Assembly: GCA_023105745.1 (NCBI GenBank)
Contig: JALGQZ010000001.1
Coordinates: forward strand, 52,747,162 to 52,811,161
Source: Austropuccinia psidii
Lineage: Eukaryota > Basidiomycota > Pucciniomycetes > Pucciniales > Sphaerophragmiaceae
Direction: 5' to 3'
DNA: 64,000 nt
Shown here: positions 1-10,825 of the stretch, one piece after another
Layout: each line of letters starts with the position of its first letter
Position numbering within the stretch: the stretch's first letter is position 1
The notes under the pieces: model-generated
Database searches by the model: none
Told to the model about the DNA's origin: nothing
What the model saw: the letters and a program-made list of their open reading frames with translations, nothing else
Made by a program: the position numbers and the translations under genes

Positions 1-1004
1 GCTCTGAAATCTCCACACAGCCTAGACTTTCCATCATGCCAGGTGATCAGGACAGGCGTGGTAATTTCCACTATTTCATTGTTTCCAATCTTTCTGATGA
101 CATCCATGTCCAGGAGTTCATTGATATGTTTTTCAATTTCCTTCCTGGATTCCAGACTTTCTGGGTAAGGAGGTCTCCTGAGAATGGGTGGATAAGGTCT
201 TTCCACATCCAGATATAGTTCTATATCATGGCCTTTAATCTTGCGTAATGGTTCTTCACCAATGGAAAATTCTGGTCTATTCTTTCTCAGAATTTTCAGT
301 AAGCTTAGTTTCTGTTTACTGGTGAGGGTAGTGCTAAACTGTCCCTCTCTGAATTCATTCAGTACTTCTTCAAGAGGATCTTGGGCAGATATTTGGTATA
401 TATCAAGTGAAAATTTCTTTTCCTTGTTGGTACCAATCCTAATGTGCCTGTTTTTACTATTGTAAATATCTATGCCATACATCCTCTGGTAATCTGTTCC
501 CAGCAAAAACCTGTGGATGTGGGCATCATGAAGCACAATGAACTCTAGGTTAAGTCTGATGTTACCTTTCCTATGGGTTATAATTATCTCTTTGATAATT
601 TTCCCAATGGAAGTAATCTTCCCTGATGCACTCTTGAAGCTCTTTGCCTTGGTGGGAATAAGCTGGTTTTCCCAGTTTGGGAAGTGGTTGTCCAGATAAT
701 TTCTGGCCACTATGGGGCAGTGTGCTCCACTGTCAATGATAAATATATTTTGAGCATTGTCAATACAAACAGTCATTTTTTTGGCTGTTCCATGTATGTA
801 TGCCATTCCTTTGGTTGATGTAACTAGGAATGTTTGTGCATCTTGTGTGTGTTTGCACAAGTTTTGGTTGGCAGTATCCTGTGGCATGCCTGCTTCCAAC
901 CGTATGTCTGGGATTTCTAGTGGGGTTTCCTCTTGGTATTCCACTAGGAATTCTTCTCCTGGGTCTTGTTCATCATCAGATTGTTCTCTGATGGCATCAC
1001 CCAT
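1..1004 (-). CDS. Element A Pol: aspartic protease and N-terminal reverse transcriptase (3' end outside window)
   Basis: The minus-strand frame is open from the TAA at 1011-1013 to base 1 (about 336 codons), with a first ATG at 1002-1004. The retropepsin active site is IIDSGAH (around 735-755), followed by a flap-like LLGTDYQRMYGIDIY segment. The RT entry region follows: LYLDVERPYPP, then RRPPYP, a helix ending ELLDMDVIRK, TTPVLITWHDGKSR and LCGDFR at the edge. These are the conserved blocks of Ty3/gypsy RT before the catalytic YxDD motif. The same frame holds the gag upstream, so gag and pol were probably one polyprotein, now separated by a single TAA. The whole segment being intact is unusual beside the broken gag. 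Confidence 0.8.
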   Translation of the reverse strand, partial: MGDAIREQSDDEQDPGEEFLVEYQEETPLEIPDIRLEAGMPQDTANQNLCKHTQDAQTFLVTSTKGMAYIHGTAKKMTVCIDNAQNIFIIDSGAHCPIVARNYLDNHFPNWENQLIPTKAKSFKSASGKITSIGKIIKEIIITHRKGNIRLNLEFIVLHDAHIHRFLLGTDYQRMYGIDIYNSKNRHIRIGTNKEKKFSLDIYQISAQDPLEEVLNEFREGQFSTTLTSKQKLSLLKILRKNRPEFSIGEEPLRKIKGHDIELYLDVERPYPPILRRPPYPESLESRKEIEKHINELLDMDVIRKIGNNEIVEITTPVLITWHDGKSRLCGDFR

Positions 1005-1010
1005 AGAGTC

Positions 1011-1475
1011 TTATTCAAAATCCTCTGTTGGGGATTTCTCCTCTGGGACTTTCTCAATGGCATAGACTTTTTTGTTTGCCTTTGGACAGTTGTTGGCATA
1101 GTGGTCTGTTGAACCACAGCTGTGACAAGAATTTTTTTTTGCCACTTCTGCCACCCTTTCTCTGGGTTTGTCTTTAAACTCCACCCTGAAAGGTTGTTTC
1201 TCTTTGAAACCACTTCTCTTATATGGGGTGTATTTCCCTATATTAGTTCTTTTTCTTACATTTTGTAAGGTATTTGAAATGTCATCTAGAGTGCAATTGT
1301 GGTTGCATCTGCATTTGACTGCATGCTCTAGCTCTCCTGGAATTTGTGTCAGGAGTTTGTGATTCCTAATCTGAATTTTAATTTGAGGATCAATGGCTTT
1401 AAGTCTTTTAAACTGTCTGAAACACCACTCATATGGATCTTTTTCCACAGAGTATTTGTCATTTTCAAATGACAT
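1011..1475 (-). pseudogene. Element A Gag, C-terminal capsid region with zinc knuckle
   Basis: A 154-residue open segment. The CCHC zinc knuckle CHSCGSTDHYANNC (spacing CX2CX4HX4C) is intact and marks the nucleocapsid that packages element RNA. The N-terminal part (YEWCFRQFKRLKAIDP, then LLTQIPGELEHAVKCRC) resembles the end of a retrotransposon capsid domain. It ends at TAA 1011-1013, and the next codons in the same frame lead directly into the protease, so the stop looks like an inactivating mutation or a readthrough site. The upstream capsid half is in the same element at 1476-1867. Confidence 0.8.
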
Positions 1476-2261
1476 GGTCTTTTACCATATGCAAGTACCA
1501 TTGCTGTACTCTTGGATTATTTGACTCTTCCACCATAGCCAGTTTCTTCTTCCATGGATTTCTTTAATTTCTGTGTACCATATACTAGCATGTCCTTTGA
1601 ATTCTGTATTGAGTCTAGCAGTAATCTGGTAGTCTGGTATGCTTGGCAAATCAATGAAGAGTCCATCAATATAATCAATGAGTTCCATATTATCATATTC
1701 TCCAGTTCCAGAGAATTTGGGCAGCTTGAGGTCTCAGGAAGCTGTTTGAAGGCTTCCTTCTCTGAATAAGACATATTATCTCCATCCTGGTATTGTGATG
1801 GAGATCTTTCCTTATTCATCAACATGGCATCTGGTTTGATGTCATCTTGGTAATATGGATTATCCATAACATGGCCTTGTGGCTGGGGCTTTATGCTATG
1901 GTAGACATTAAACAGTTTTCTATGTCTTTATCCAGAAAATCTCTGTCCCTTTTGCTGTTGTGTTGTTGTTCATAGACTAGATTCAGTCTTTTGTTGGTTT
2001 CTTAAGAGGCTTTGCTCAATTGATCATGTACTTCTTGAAGGTTTTTAACAATTTTGTCCATGGAGGCTGTCAGTATTTTCATCCTCTCATGGCTTGCTTC
2101 AAGTTCTGCAAACTGCTTTTGAGCTTTCTCAGCATATTGGGACATTTGTAACCACAGTGTATCACTGTTTAGGTTACTCTCAGGTGTGACAACATTGTGT
2201 TCAATCTGAGTGGGGGTAATATTTCTATCAATAGGACTACTTATTTTAGAGCTATTTACAA
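1476..2261 (-). pseudogene. Element A Gag, coiled-coil and capsid N-terminal region, broken
   Basis: Three overlapping pieces continue the gag leftward. About 2240-2005 reads as a heptad-rich coiled coil (DTLWLQMSQYAEKA, then ASHERMKILTASMDK) and ends at TAA 2002-2004. After a frameshift near 1900, 1517-1867 reads MDNPYYQDDIKPDAM and onward. After another frameshift near 1690, 1482-1688 reads the capsid segment LIDYIDGLFIDLPSIPDY and FKGHASIWYTEIKEIHGR. Coiled coil, capsid and zinc knuckle in that order is normal for a long fungal Ty3 Gag. At least one stop and two frameshifts make it non-functional. Confidence 0.7.
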
Positions 2262-2996
2262 CTACTTCTGGTTCTTGTGCACTTCTTTAGCCAAGTATAA
2301 CAGCTTCTGGATCATTGGGTATGATTCTCTCTTCCTGTTGCTGAAAGAAGTTCTGTTTTTCCCTTGGTATCCTTTTCTTCTCCTGGAAACTACCTGGGAT
2401 TGTGAAGAATGGTTACTCTTGGCCACTGATCTGCTTTTTCCTGAATTGTGTGAGGCCACTGTAGAGCTGGTTTGATCTACTCCTTGTGAGGCTGAGGGAA
2501 TCATAGTAGGCCCTGTCTGGTTCAGCTGTTCTTCCATAGCCTGGATAGTGGCTTGATTCTCCCTTATCCTGTTTGCCCTCAGCTCCAGGAGTATGAACTG
2601 CCTGGTGGGATTACAGCCTTTGGTTATTACCATAAGTGTTTTGAAGTCTATCTCTTTGAGACATATCTTCTGGAAGCATGCCCCAAGTCCTACCCAGTGG
2701 GATGCAAGGTGGAACCTCTTGTTGTCCATGCTCAATTGAAATAAATCTTTGAGGAGTGGGTGGAGCTGCAGAACTTGATCCATATCTTTCCAGTCCTCTG
2801 GTTTGAGGTTCCTGTTGATTTCAAAAGTTAATGGCAGGGTGGGTATGATTTCCCTCAATGTCTTGCCATCCACCACTGTGTCCAAGGTGTCCTCTTCCAG
2901 GTCTTCTGGTTCTGGACAAGCCTTCTCTGTCCTCTGGTTGGTTCCTTTGGAAGCCAAGGTTTCTGAGGTGTACAGGTGACATATCAGTGTTTGCAA
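2262..2996 (-). pseudogene. Element A Gag N-terminal extension (long leader domain)
   Basis: A 244-residue open segment, acidic then Ser/Gln-rich then basic (RRRKGYQGKNRTSFSNRKRES). I recognise no domain. It is in line with the coiled coil and capsid pieces further downstream, so I read it as the N-terminal extension of the same Gag. Its own Met at 2996 is probably not the real start, because the reading continues upstream after a frameshift into 3065-3331. Two TAA or TGA stops lie between the two pieces. Confidence 0.6.
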
Positions 2997-3064
2997 GCAG
3001 TCAAAAACTTTATGTTCTTAGGGTATTTACCTTTGACTTTTCCTTGTACAAATTTGCTGTCTGC

Positions 3065-3331
3065 TTATTTTGGCAATTTACCTTTAGAGGTTACAACTGG
3101 GTTAATTATGGTAATCTTCCCTGTAAAAGTGGTTAAGGTTGGTTTACCTTGTATTGAAGCAGAGGTTTGTGGTTTTCTATTCCTCTCAGTGGAAATGGCT
3201 GTCCAATTTCTTGCTGTAATCAGGCCTTCACTGTGCCTCTTTCCCTTGCCCTTGCTGCCCTCTATTTCTGAGCATGTAACTGGTGTGTTGGACTGTGACT
3301 GGGTCTCAAGTGGTATGTAGTTTTCTTCCAC
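3065..3331 (-). pseudogene. Element A Gag, extreme N-terminus
   Basis: An 88-residue segment starting at the Met at 3331 (MEENYIPLETQSQSN) and ending at TAA 3065-3067. In the same frame it continues as SKFVQGKVKGKYPK before a second stop, then a frameshift leads into the 2262-2996 segment. The sequence is Lys/Thr/Ser-rich with no known domain. The bases just upstream of 3331 (minus strand ...TTTGATTCAG) look like a 3' splice site, so the first coding exon could be spliced; this is speculative. Confidence 0.5.
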
Positions 3332-3724
3332 TGAATCAAACAGGAAAAGAGGTATTAATTTCAGTTAAGACTTCTTAAAATTCTGTTTGTATGTCTAAGA
3401 ATGGCCTCTGGGCTTTTATGTTACTACAATGTGCCCTTTTATAATAGCAGTGTATTTTTATTAACCATTTCACGTCAGAAATACAGCTTACAGATATCTG
3501 GTACACTGTTTGTATGCCAGTCTCTCACAAATTAACTTGTAATTATAAAGTATGATCTAATAAAAGTGTTATGTAAGAGGGTAAGTGAATTAACAATACA
3601 CCCAACCACGCCCCAACTGTTGGTTTTAGAGTAAGAAGTGTCCTTATTTAATTAAAAAAAGGACCTTATGAATGGCTTAAAGTGTTTTTATATGTAAAAC
3701 ACACCAAAAATAAGGGTTTTTGTG
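3332..3724 (-). other. 5' leader of element A, no gene
   Basis: Non-coding sequence between A's gag start and the edge of inserted element B. It contains one clear TATA-like motif (3437-3443). The last five bases, TTGTG at 3720-3724, are the target duplication of element B. Whether part of it is A's LTR cannot be decided without a second LTR copy. Confidence 0.4.
3437..3443 (-). promoter_or_regulatory. Possible TATA box of element A
   Basis: The minus strand reads TATAAAAGGGCAC about 105 bases upstream of the gag ATG at 3331. In AT-rich DNA such a match is weak evidence, but its position in front of A's first ORF is plausible. Confidence 0.25.
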
Positions 3725-4427
3725 TCACAGGGGCTCTTGTACAGAAAAACAAGAGTGGCCTGGCACTCAGCAATCAGGAAACTCACTTTGAAGACGTCAA
3801 AAGAATAAATAAAATAAAAATAAAGAATTGAATTTCTCTAAGAAGGATGCAATAAGAGAAATGAGAAGCCAAATGGCCAAAGATCCAACCAAGTAAGTCC
3901 TTAATCACTGTTTCAACCTTCCAAAATGAACAATGGAATTAGTAAGAATATGACCACCAAATATCCGTTGACAGGCAAATAAATAAAGAGAAAAGGTGCT
4001 AAATGACTGACTTGATAATGCCAGTATTCACTTAACAAGAATTGTAATATAAATAAAGATAAAATAAAATCAAAATATATTAATTAACTGGGTAAAAAAT
4101 CCCCCAGGGTCAAAGGAGGCTGGTATATGTGAAACATTGAGAGCTTGACTCCTTCAGGCTGACAGCTCATCTGTATTGAATCCTTCAAACTGTACTGACA
4201 GCTTGATGAAGTGTATACCTTGCCAGATTGGGAAATAAACTGGGTTAAATGATCTTCCCATGGTTTATGAATTGAAAATACAGGTCTTGATGAAGTAAGA
4301 CTGTACTGAATGAATTGGGTTGCCAAGGTGGATTGGTGAAGCATTGACCCTTGACACATTGTTTTGGAACTGCCTCTTGAATATCCCTTGAGAATGAACA
4401 GCCATTATTCCCTTGGAGGAATACTGT
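3725..4427 (-). repeat. Element B 3' LTR, distal part (left of element C)
   Basis: Aligns with 24048-24745 of B's 5' LTR: shared starts at TCACAGGGGCTCTTG and CTCAGCAATCAG, and a shared block around TCAAAGGAGGCTGGTATATG. It ends with ACTGT (4423-4427), the target duplication of element C. The remainder of this LTR is at 16697-17452. Confidence 0.85.
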
Positions 4428-6325
4428 TGTGGTATTACATACCTTATTGGCCCAGTTTCAAGTGAAATTTCATTTATAAGGTTATAAATTGAAGAAATAA
4501 CAAATAAAAATCAATGATGAATCAATTATAATAGATGGATTCAGCAAAAAAAATTTATTTATATTCATCAATATGTATAATCCCATAAGCAAATCCTGGA
4601 AGAATGGTCCATTTGATTACAAGAATAACAATAAAATAAGGAAAAGAAAAAGACAAGCTAGCAAGAATGTTAAAGTTACCAGTGAAAGGGGTAATTTTAC
4701 ACCCAAACTACCCTAGCTCTGCTCAACCTTTGGATTACTCAGCAATGCAGCTATTAAGCTGAGGCTACTTCAATAAGGAATAAATTAAAACTGTATTAAA
4801 CAAAAGTCACAAGACAGAAAGAAAAATAAATCAATTAATTTATGCAAGGAAAATCCATCAAAAAACCTTAAATTACACAGCATATCTGTGGAAATACAAG
4901 CACAGCCACCTGATAAGGTAGTAAATATAAATCGAAAACAGAATTCAATCTAAATGAAGGAAAATTAAAACTCATACAGGACAAATATAATCCCCACAAT
5001 ATACAGCATTCTCCACCTACAGTTCAAAAAATGCACAGACCTATGGTGCAATAGCTGTACAAAATCATCTCATCCCCCCAGAAATGGTGCAACAAACCAA
5101 ACATATGGTGCAATATCTTGATCAAATGACACCATTTGGATATCTTTCATCAGCTGAATCCCCTCAAGGCTGTGCATAATAATCTTGAAGCTTAATTAAA
5201 ATATAAGTAAAGTCCCACAAATGGTGCAATACCTTGAAGAAATGACACCATCTCAAAATTTCTCACCAGCAAAAAAATCTCATATTACATAATCATACAT
5301 AAAAATTGTGCAATAAACCAAACAAATGGTATCTCACCACTATAAAGAATTATCCCAGCAAAAAGAAGTGGAAAAATTCCAAGTCCTTTGTTTTTGAGTG
5401 CCTCTATGGAGGGCCCAAAGAATATACATAGAGGGCCTCTCTCCCTCATTTCTTCCTCTTTTCCCCATGAATGAATGCATGAATGAATGCAATCAATTAT
5501 ATACCAAGAAGGAGAATAATCATTCATCCCTCACTAGTAGGTCAACCTAGTATTGTTATTAAATGGGAATTATATACCAAGAAGGATAATAATTCATCCA
5601 TCCCTTACTAGTAGGATAATCTAGTTATTTTAGTAAGTCTTATAGTTATAATATTATCAATAATACTCATAATATTGAGTTTATCCCCATACCCTTTACA
5701 TTATAAAGGAAAAATATCTTTATTATATCTTCATATTAAAAAAACAACCTTACAAATATATAGTACTATTATTATATATAAAAAAAACCTACCCTTATAT
5801 TATATTATATCACTCATATATTTAACAAAAATTCACTCTATATTGAACAATATCTTACCAATCAATTATTGAAGTTCTTATTATTATATTATATCAAAAA
5901 TTACCCTCTCAAACCACTAAGTATTATAACAGATATAACATCAAATTTAACTTAACCCTTCAAAATATATATTATTACTACTATATTAAATCAACCTCTT
6001 ATACTATTAAGGTCTTACTCTTAAAATCATCTTATATTATTATTTGAAAACTATATTTTATACTGTTTTAACTTATAAGTTACTTATCTGATTATTGAAT
6101 GGGTCTGATAGAGACTTCTGAAAATTCTTCTCTAGCTATAAGGCCACAATCTTAAATATTGATTTGTGAGCTCTGTAGGGAGATTGTTTAGTATATTCAG
6201 AGGGGCAGCTCAAACACCATTAGCACCCTTGGTTACAGGATTATTTCAGAAATTCAAAACTGTTTACCTGTGATTTCCCCCTCAAGGACTTCCTTATCCA
6301 ATCCCACACTAAAAGGAGTTCCACA
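4428..6325 (+). repeat. Element C 5' LTR
   Basis: It starts TGTGGTATTACATACC and ends GGAGTTCCACA, about 1.9 kb. It matches 14799-16696 with only scattered substitutions (about 98 % by eye). It contains two 31 bp units with ATGGTG/CACCAT inverted ends at 5105-5135 and 5221-5251, and a TA-rich stretch at 5640-6080. Small ORFs on either strand inside it recur in the other LTR simply because the LTRs are copies. Confidence 0.9.
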
Positions 6326-6327
6326 TC

Positions 6328-6344
6328 TGGTGTCCCAACAGTGG
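6328..6344 (+). promoter_or_regulatory. Element C primer-binding site
   Basis: TGGTGTCCCAACAGTGG begins two bases after the LTR's terminal CA. The leading TGG pairs with the CCA end of a tRNA, as usual for minus-strand primer binding. The tRNA identity was not determined. Confidence 0.65.
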
Positions 6345-6536
6345 CCATTTCAACTTCAACATTCAATAATCAGTCAATAATCAAGAAAGAAGATAATCAA
6401 ATCAACATAACTCACAAAAATAATTAGCATTATCAAGAATTAACCATCAACACTCTCATACAATCTGGAATCTGTAAACAAATCCCATTCCAAATCATCA
6501 TCACCATCACAATCCTCAAATCAATCATATCATTTT

Positions 6537-6839
6537 CATTATCCAGTAAAAGAAGGAACGCCAGAAGATCAAACACCCAAGGATATTGATTTACTCATTG
6601 CAACACCAAGAACAGAACAGAAGGAAAAGGAAGAATTAAGGAGATTTTTTTTCAAGTTAATTCAAGAAGCAAGGAAAAACAAGAGAAGTACAAAAGAATT
6701 TAAAGTATCAGTTTATCAAGTAGAAATGAATCAACAATCAACATCTGACTTACCACCATTACCTGAAGATACTGTAGAAGACAGTATGCAGAATAAAGTG
6801 AAGAGGAAGATCAAACAGTACAGATCCAAAGTCTTTTGA
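6537..6839 (+). pseudogene. Element C Gag N-terminal segment
   Basis: An open segment without a clear ATG, reading HYPVKEGTPEDQTPKDIDLL and then an acidic and basic helix-rich region ending QYRSKVF before TGA at 6837. The reading resumes one frame over at 6842, so one indel separates it from the rest. The continuing composition (Lys/Glu/Gln-rich) and the position right after the primer-binding site support its being the start of Gag. Confidence 0.55.
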
Positions 6840-7102
6840 AGCAAAAATAAGATTTATTATTAACACAAAGTAAAAAGAAAGGAAAAAGAAGGTAACAAAC
6901 ATTTTACACACCTCAAGCTAGTCCAAGTGAGCCCACATTACCAAGGCATGTTAGGTCTGAAGACTCACCAATATCACCTACACCTCGCCCTAGAGCAACA
7001 TTCACACCCGCAACAGAACAAAGATCACAGAGTATCCCAAAGAAAGTATTTTTAACTACACCAAACCATCCAAGTCCATTACAAAAGGAAATTCCTAAGT
7101 AA

Positions 7103-7963
7103 AAATGTCCTATTGTTAAGATAAGAGCTAAAGATTATAATCTTGCTTTTAATGGTAATGAAGTAGAAAAATTCATAAAAAGAGTGGAAGCAGCAGCTGA
7201 AATTGAAGGGGCTAATGGAGAAGATATAGCAGGACAAGTTATCTTTATGTCAGCATCTGAAGAAGTTAAGGAGAAAATTGAAGCAATGCAAGGTTATGAA
7301 GAGAAGAACTGGACAAAACTTAAAGAAGAACTTACTACAGAATGGGGAAGAGTAGAGCCAGACAGAAGATATATACCAGAGTCTTTGGAGAAGCTTTCCA
7401 CTAATACCAAAAGATAAGGAGGAATTGGGAACCTAGCTGAATACAAGAGATTTATTGGAGAATATGAAAACATCACAAATTATCTGCATAAATATGGATA
7501 TATTAGAAGAGAATTTGAGCATAATGAAGACCTCTATGCAAGCCTTTCACCAGAAATTGAGACTTCCATAATTAAGGAGATGAGAAGAGATAAGGTCATG
7601 ATCCAAGCAAGGGATGGTGGATATATTGTACCAGAAATGAAAGTATTGAAGAGCTTTATAGAGCAAGAGCTAGAAACTGTGATCATATCAAGGGACAGAG
7701 CTGAAGACACAAACTCCTATTATGAATTAAATCATCCACATATAGATAAGACAAAAGCAAAGAAAGTTCAATTTGAAGATGAATCAATGGAAAATGCCCT
7801 AAATCAACTGAAGGAGCTTAATAATAAAATTAAAGAACAACAAAGACCTAGGATTCAGGATCAAGAAGAAAAGAAAGAAATAAGGGACTTCACTAAGCAA
7901 ATTAAGGAATTTACAGAAGCAGTACTACCTCAAAATAAAACAGGACAGGTATTCAAGCAGTAA
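7103..7963 (+). pseudogene. Element C Gag capsid-like region
   Basis: Starts KCPIVKIRAKDYNLAFNGNEVEKFIKR after the TAA at 7100 and includes NWTKLKEELTTEWGRVEPDR, a pattern typical of the helical Gag capsid of LTR elements (an FxG..v..Fi..v start, then W..L...l...w). There is an internal TAA at 7415-7417, after which the same frame continues LAEYKRFIGEYENITNYL. It ends at TAA 7961-7963 after a Lys/Glu/Gln-rich, probably coiled-coil stretch (ALNQLKELNNKIKEQQ). Confidence 0.7.
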
Positions 7964-8338
7964 AGTCAAACAAGGTACCCAAAAGATAGCTTACCACCCT
8001 TTTCACAAAGGCATATTCCTTATACACCAGCACAAAACATACCAAAACCATATCTCAAATGCTATTATTGTTTGGAGGAAGGACATTCAGTTAATAGATG
8101 CAACCACCTCTTTGATAATAAAAATAAGAAATGGGTTAGAAGACAAGGAGGTGGATTTTTATTTCCCAATTGGCAAAGAGTTCCCACTGATGGTAAAATA
8201 GCTCCAAAGAAGTTAGTTGAAGACTTTGCAAAAGAGAAAGAAGAACTTACAAAGAAAATGAAAGAAGATGAAGCTAAAGAAGCACTACCCAAACCTAATC
8301 AAATGAGTGTAATACAATTAAAGAAAGATGCTAGTTAA
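7964..8338 (+). pseudogene. Element C Gag nucleocapsid with zinc knuckle
   Basis: The same frame continues through a Pro/Gln-rich linker to CYYCLEEGHSVNRC (CX2CX4HX4C), an intact CCHC knuckle, followed by WVRRQGGGFLFPNWQRVP. The C-terminal part is a Lys/Glu-rich helix (FAKEKEELTKKMKEDEAKEA) ending at TAA 8336. The only ATG of this piece (8072) lies inside the knuckle, so the frame must be read from upstream. Confidence 0.75.
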
Positions 8339-8608
8339 GCTGCTATATTCAAATTTGAAAACTGGGGAAGCTGGAAACCACCAACTATTTCATCAGCCAA
8401 TGAGCCACTTTTAAATAATTATGGATTAAGAAATACTAAAGAAAGAAACTCAATAGCAGAAAATACCAATCAAGATGCTTTAAGATAACATACAAAATTG
8501 AACACACCAATAAACAAAAAATAAAATATACCTGGAGCTTATATTGAAGATGAGCAAAAGGAAGAAGAGAAAACAATTATTCCAACCAAATACAAGAAAC
8601 CTCAACAG

Positions 8609-9058
8609 ATGCAAAATGAAAAGGAAATACCTCCACAGGAACCTAAAGCTGATCAAACCAAAAATACTCAAGAACAAATCAATAAATTCAATGAAAGGAA
8701 AATCATAAAAGAGGAGAAATTAGATATTAAAGAGATTATGGCACAAATTATCAAAAAGGTATTGGATCAGAAAATAAATCTTACCTTGGAACAAATTTTA
8801 GTCATGTCACCAAGGGTTTTTAATCAATTACAGAGTCTGTCAGAGGAAGAGAAAAAATCTATTAGCTCAATTGATACAAAGGAAATTCAAACCAAACTCA
8901 TGAATCATCATCTGGGTAGTTATGAACAGCCAAAGTTACATTATGCCTGTCCATTGGTATCTATGCAAGTATATTTAGGAGAAGAAGGACATGAAATAAT
9001 GGCATTAGTCAATACAGGATCAGAATTGAATATAATACCAGAAGATTCAGAAATCTAA
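8609..9058 (+). pseudogene. Element C linker and N-terminal half of aspartic protease
   Basis: The reading is ILEQILVMSP-like linker (LTLEQILVMSPRVFNQL), then LHYACPLVSMQVYLGEEGHE and the active-site segment ALVNTGSELNIIPE. Retropepsins have D(T/S)G here; this copy has NTG, so the catalytic Asp codon GAT has become AAT. It ends at TAA 9056 and resumes in the same frame. The piece is inactive both through the stop and through the missing Asp. Confidence 0.75.
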
Positions 9059-9085
9059 GCAGGAATTACCACAAGATGCTTCAAC

Positions 9086-9805
9086 ATGAATTTAAGGGGA
9101 ATTGGTGGGCATTGTACCTCAATAGTTGGATTAGCAGAATTTACCCCAATCACTTTAGTTACTGGGGAAGAAATAAATATATATCTTTTTGTAGCAAGAG
9201 GAGCAGTTCATACAGTATTGGGAAGACCCTTTCTTGCAGATAATAACATAAGATTAGGTTTTTCTCAACAAAAAGGGGAAATATTCAGCTACATAGAGCC
9301 AGATGGAAGAAGACTTTGCTTACCAATTTGTTCACCACAGAAAGTAGGATGGAGAGAAGAACCACCAGGAGGAATGGAAACATGTGCAGTTTCTAAATTG
9401 GAAGATTGGAAAGAAATACCAATAGAGAAACAGTCAAGATCCAAAAAGCAAGCACATTCAGAGAAAAGTCCTCATCAAAGTTTTGATAGTGAAGAAATGA
9501 AAGAATCCAAAGACAAAGTGGAAATTAAGGAGGAATTTTTAATAAAAAATGAACAAATTATTCAAGATAGAACACATTCACAAGAGATAAATCCTCAGGA
9601 GTACCACAAGGAAATGAGAAAAACTGACAAGACCATAAATAAAGAAAAATTAAGATCACATAGCTTATCTGACAAACCTGAATTGAAAGGAGTTGATATG
9701 CCTTATACAGAAGAAAATTTACTTATTTCTAACATTAATGAGACAAATAAAATGGAAGTTCATAGTGAAATTTTTGGGGAATCAAAACAGACTTCCAAGG
9801 AATAA
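9086..9805 (+). pseudogene. Element C protease C-terminal half and tail
   Basis: In the same frame as the active-site piece: MNLRGIGGHCTSIVGL, a flap-like region, and VHTVLGRPFLADNNIR, the hydrophobic-hydrophobic-Gly retropepsin motif (here VLGRPF). After LCLPICSPQKVGWREEP the protein turns into a highly charged tail with no recognisable domain. It ends at TAA 9803; the tail goes on in the same frame to 11327. Confidence 0.75.
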
Positions 9806-10825
9806 ACTCAGACTGAAAGTAACAACTGTAGTTTTAATCCCAAAGAAAAAAATTTTATAAAAAGTCCTCAAAGAAATTCACACCCTTAAGATCATTGAAC
9901 TAAATGAAAAAGGGATCAAGAGTATGAAAAAATCATTCACACAAAAATCAAAACCATTGGAGAATTTATTGGAACCTAAAAAGAAGAAAATTTTATTTCA
10001 GAGTCAAATTCTGAGATTGCAAATGAAGAAAAAGGCTCATTAAAGAAAGATATTTACAAAAGTGAAAAGGCCAAACACTTTGAAGTGTAATTCTTAATTA
10101 ACAATATGATCATCAATTCAATTAAGAATATTAAAGTGAATCAGTTCAATTCAAATAATAGTAATAAACTTAAAGAAAAGAATACATAATCTTTAGTCAT
10201 ACCTAGCATATTCAGTAAACCCAATTCAAGTAATCACATAAAGAAGTTTGTAAGCCCACCCTCAATCTTAGAAGATAGAAGTATCATACATATTTCCAAT
10301 ATCAATTCTCAGATCACTTCAGTAAAGAGTAACTTCCCAGAAGAAGAGGATAGCTCAGAGAATAACATATCATTCAAAGAAGAGGTTTCACATGAAGAAA
10401 AAAATGACCAAAATCAAGTAAAAGATATAAATTTTTGTCTAGAAGAGGAACCTTTAAGAATGGAATTCCCTTGTTATACCTCAACAAGAAAAGATATAGA
10501 ATGTAGTTCCAGTAAAGTTCAGAATATCAATGAAGCTGACATTGATGAGCCAACAAATGAAAATTAAATCAATTCACTGTCTCAATTGACAATTAAAAAG
10601 AAGTTAAATTAACAAAAAACCTTACACCCTGAAGACAAATCCTCTGGGGAAGCTAATAATAACTTTAATATTGCAAAAGAAATTAATTCAAGATTCAAGA
10701 AAATTAAGTCCATTGGGAACAATGCTACAAATGAATACATAAAAAATACAATACACTCACCAATTATCTTAGAAAAACATCTTTCTGAATCAGAATATGA
10801 GAAGGAAACAGGATTATTTTGTCAA

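Larger units (their letters stand above)
1..3724 (-). mobile_element. Element A: Ty3/gypsy-type LTR retrotransposon, partial, runs off the left edge
   Basis: On the minus strand the order is a long gag leader (3331 to about 2262), coiled coil, capsid-like region, zinc knuckle (about 1090-1130), aspartic protease and the start of reverse transcriptase, leaving the window at base 1. Gag before PR before RT is the Ty3/gypsy order; integrase would lie beyond the edge. The gag part carries several stops and frameshifts, but the protease-RT part is fully open. Element B is inserted just upstream of this gag (target duplication TTGTG at 3720-3724), so A's remaining 5' leader or LTR should continue at 25570 and beyond. 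No LTR of A could be delimited. Confidence 0.85.

Noticed and set aside
5285..5527. 80-codon minus-strand ORF in C's 5' LTR, repeated at 15657-15899
   Set aside because: The conservation is explained by the two LTRs being copies. It lies antisense in the LTR and has no domain. The same holds for 5675-5872 and 16047-16244.
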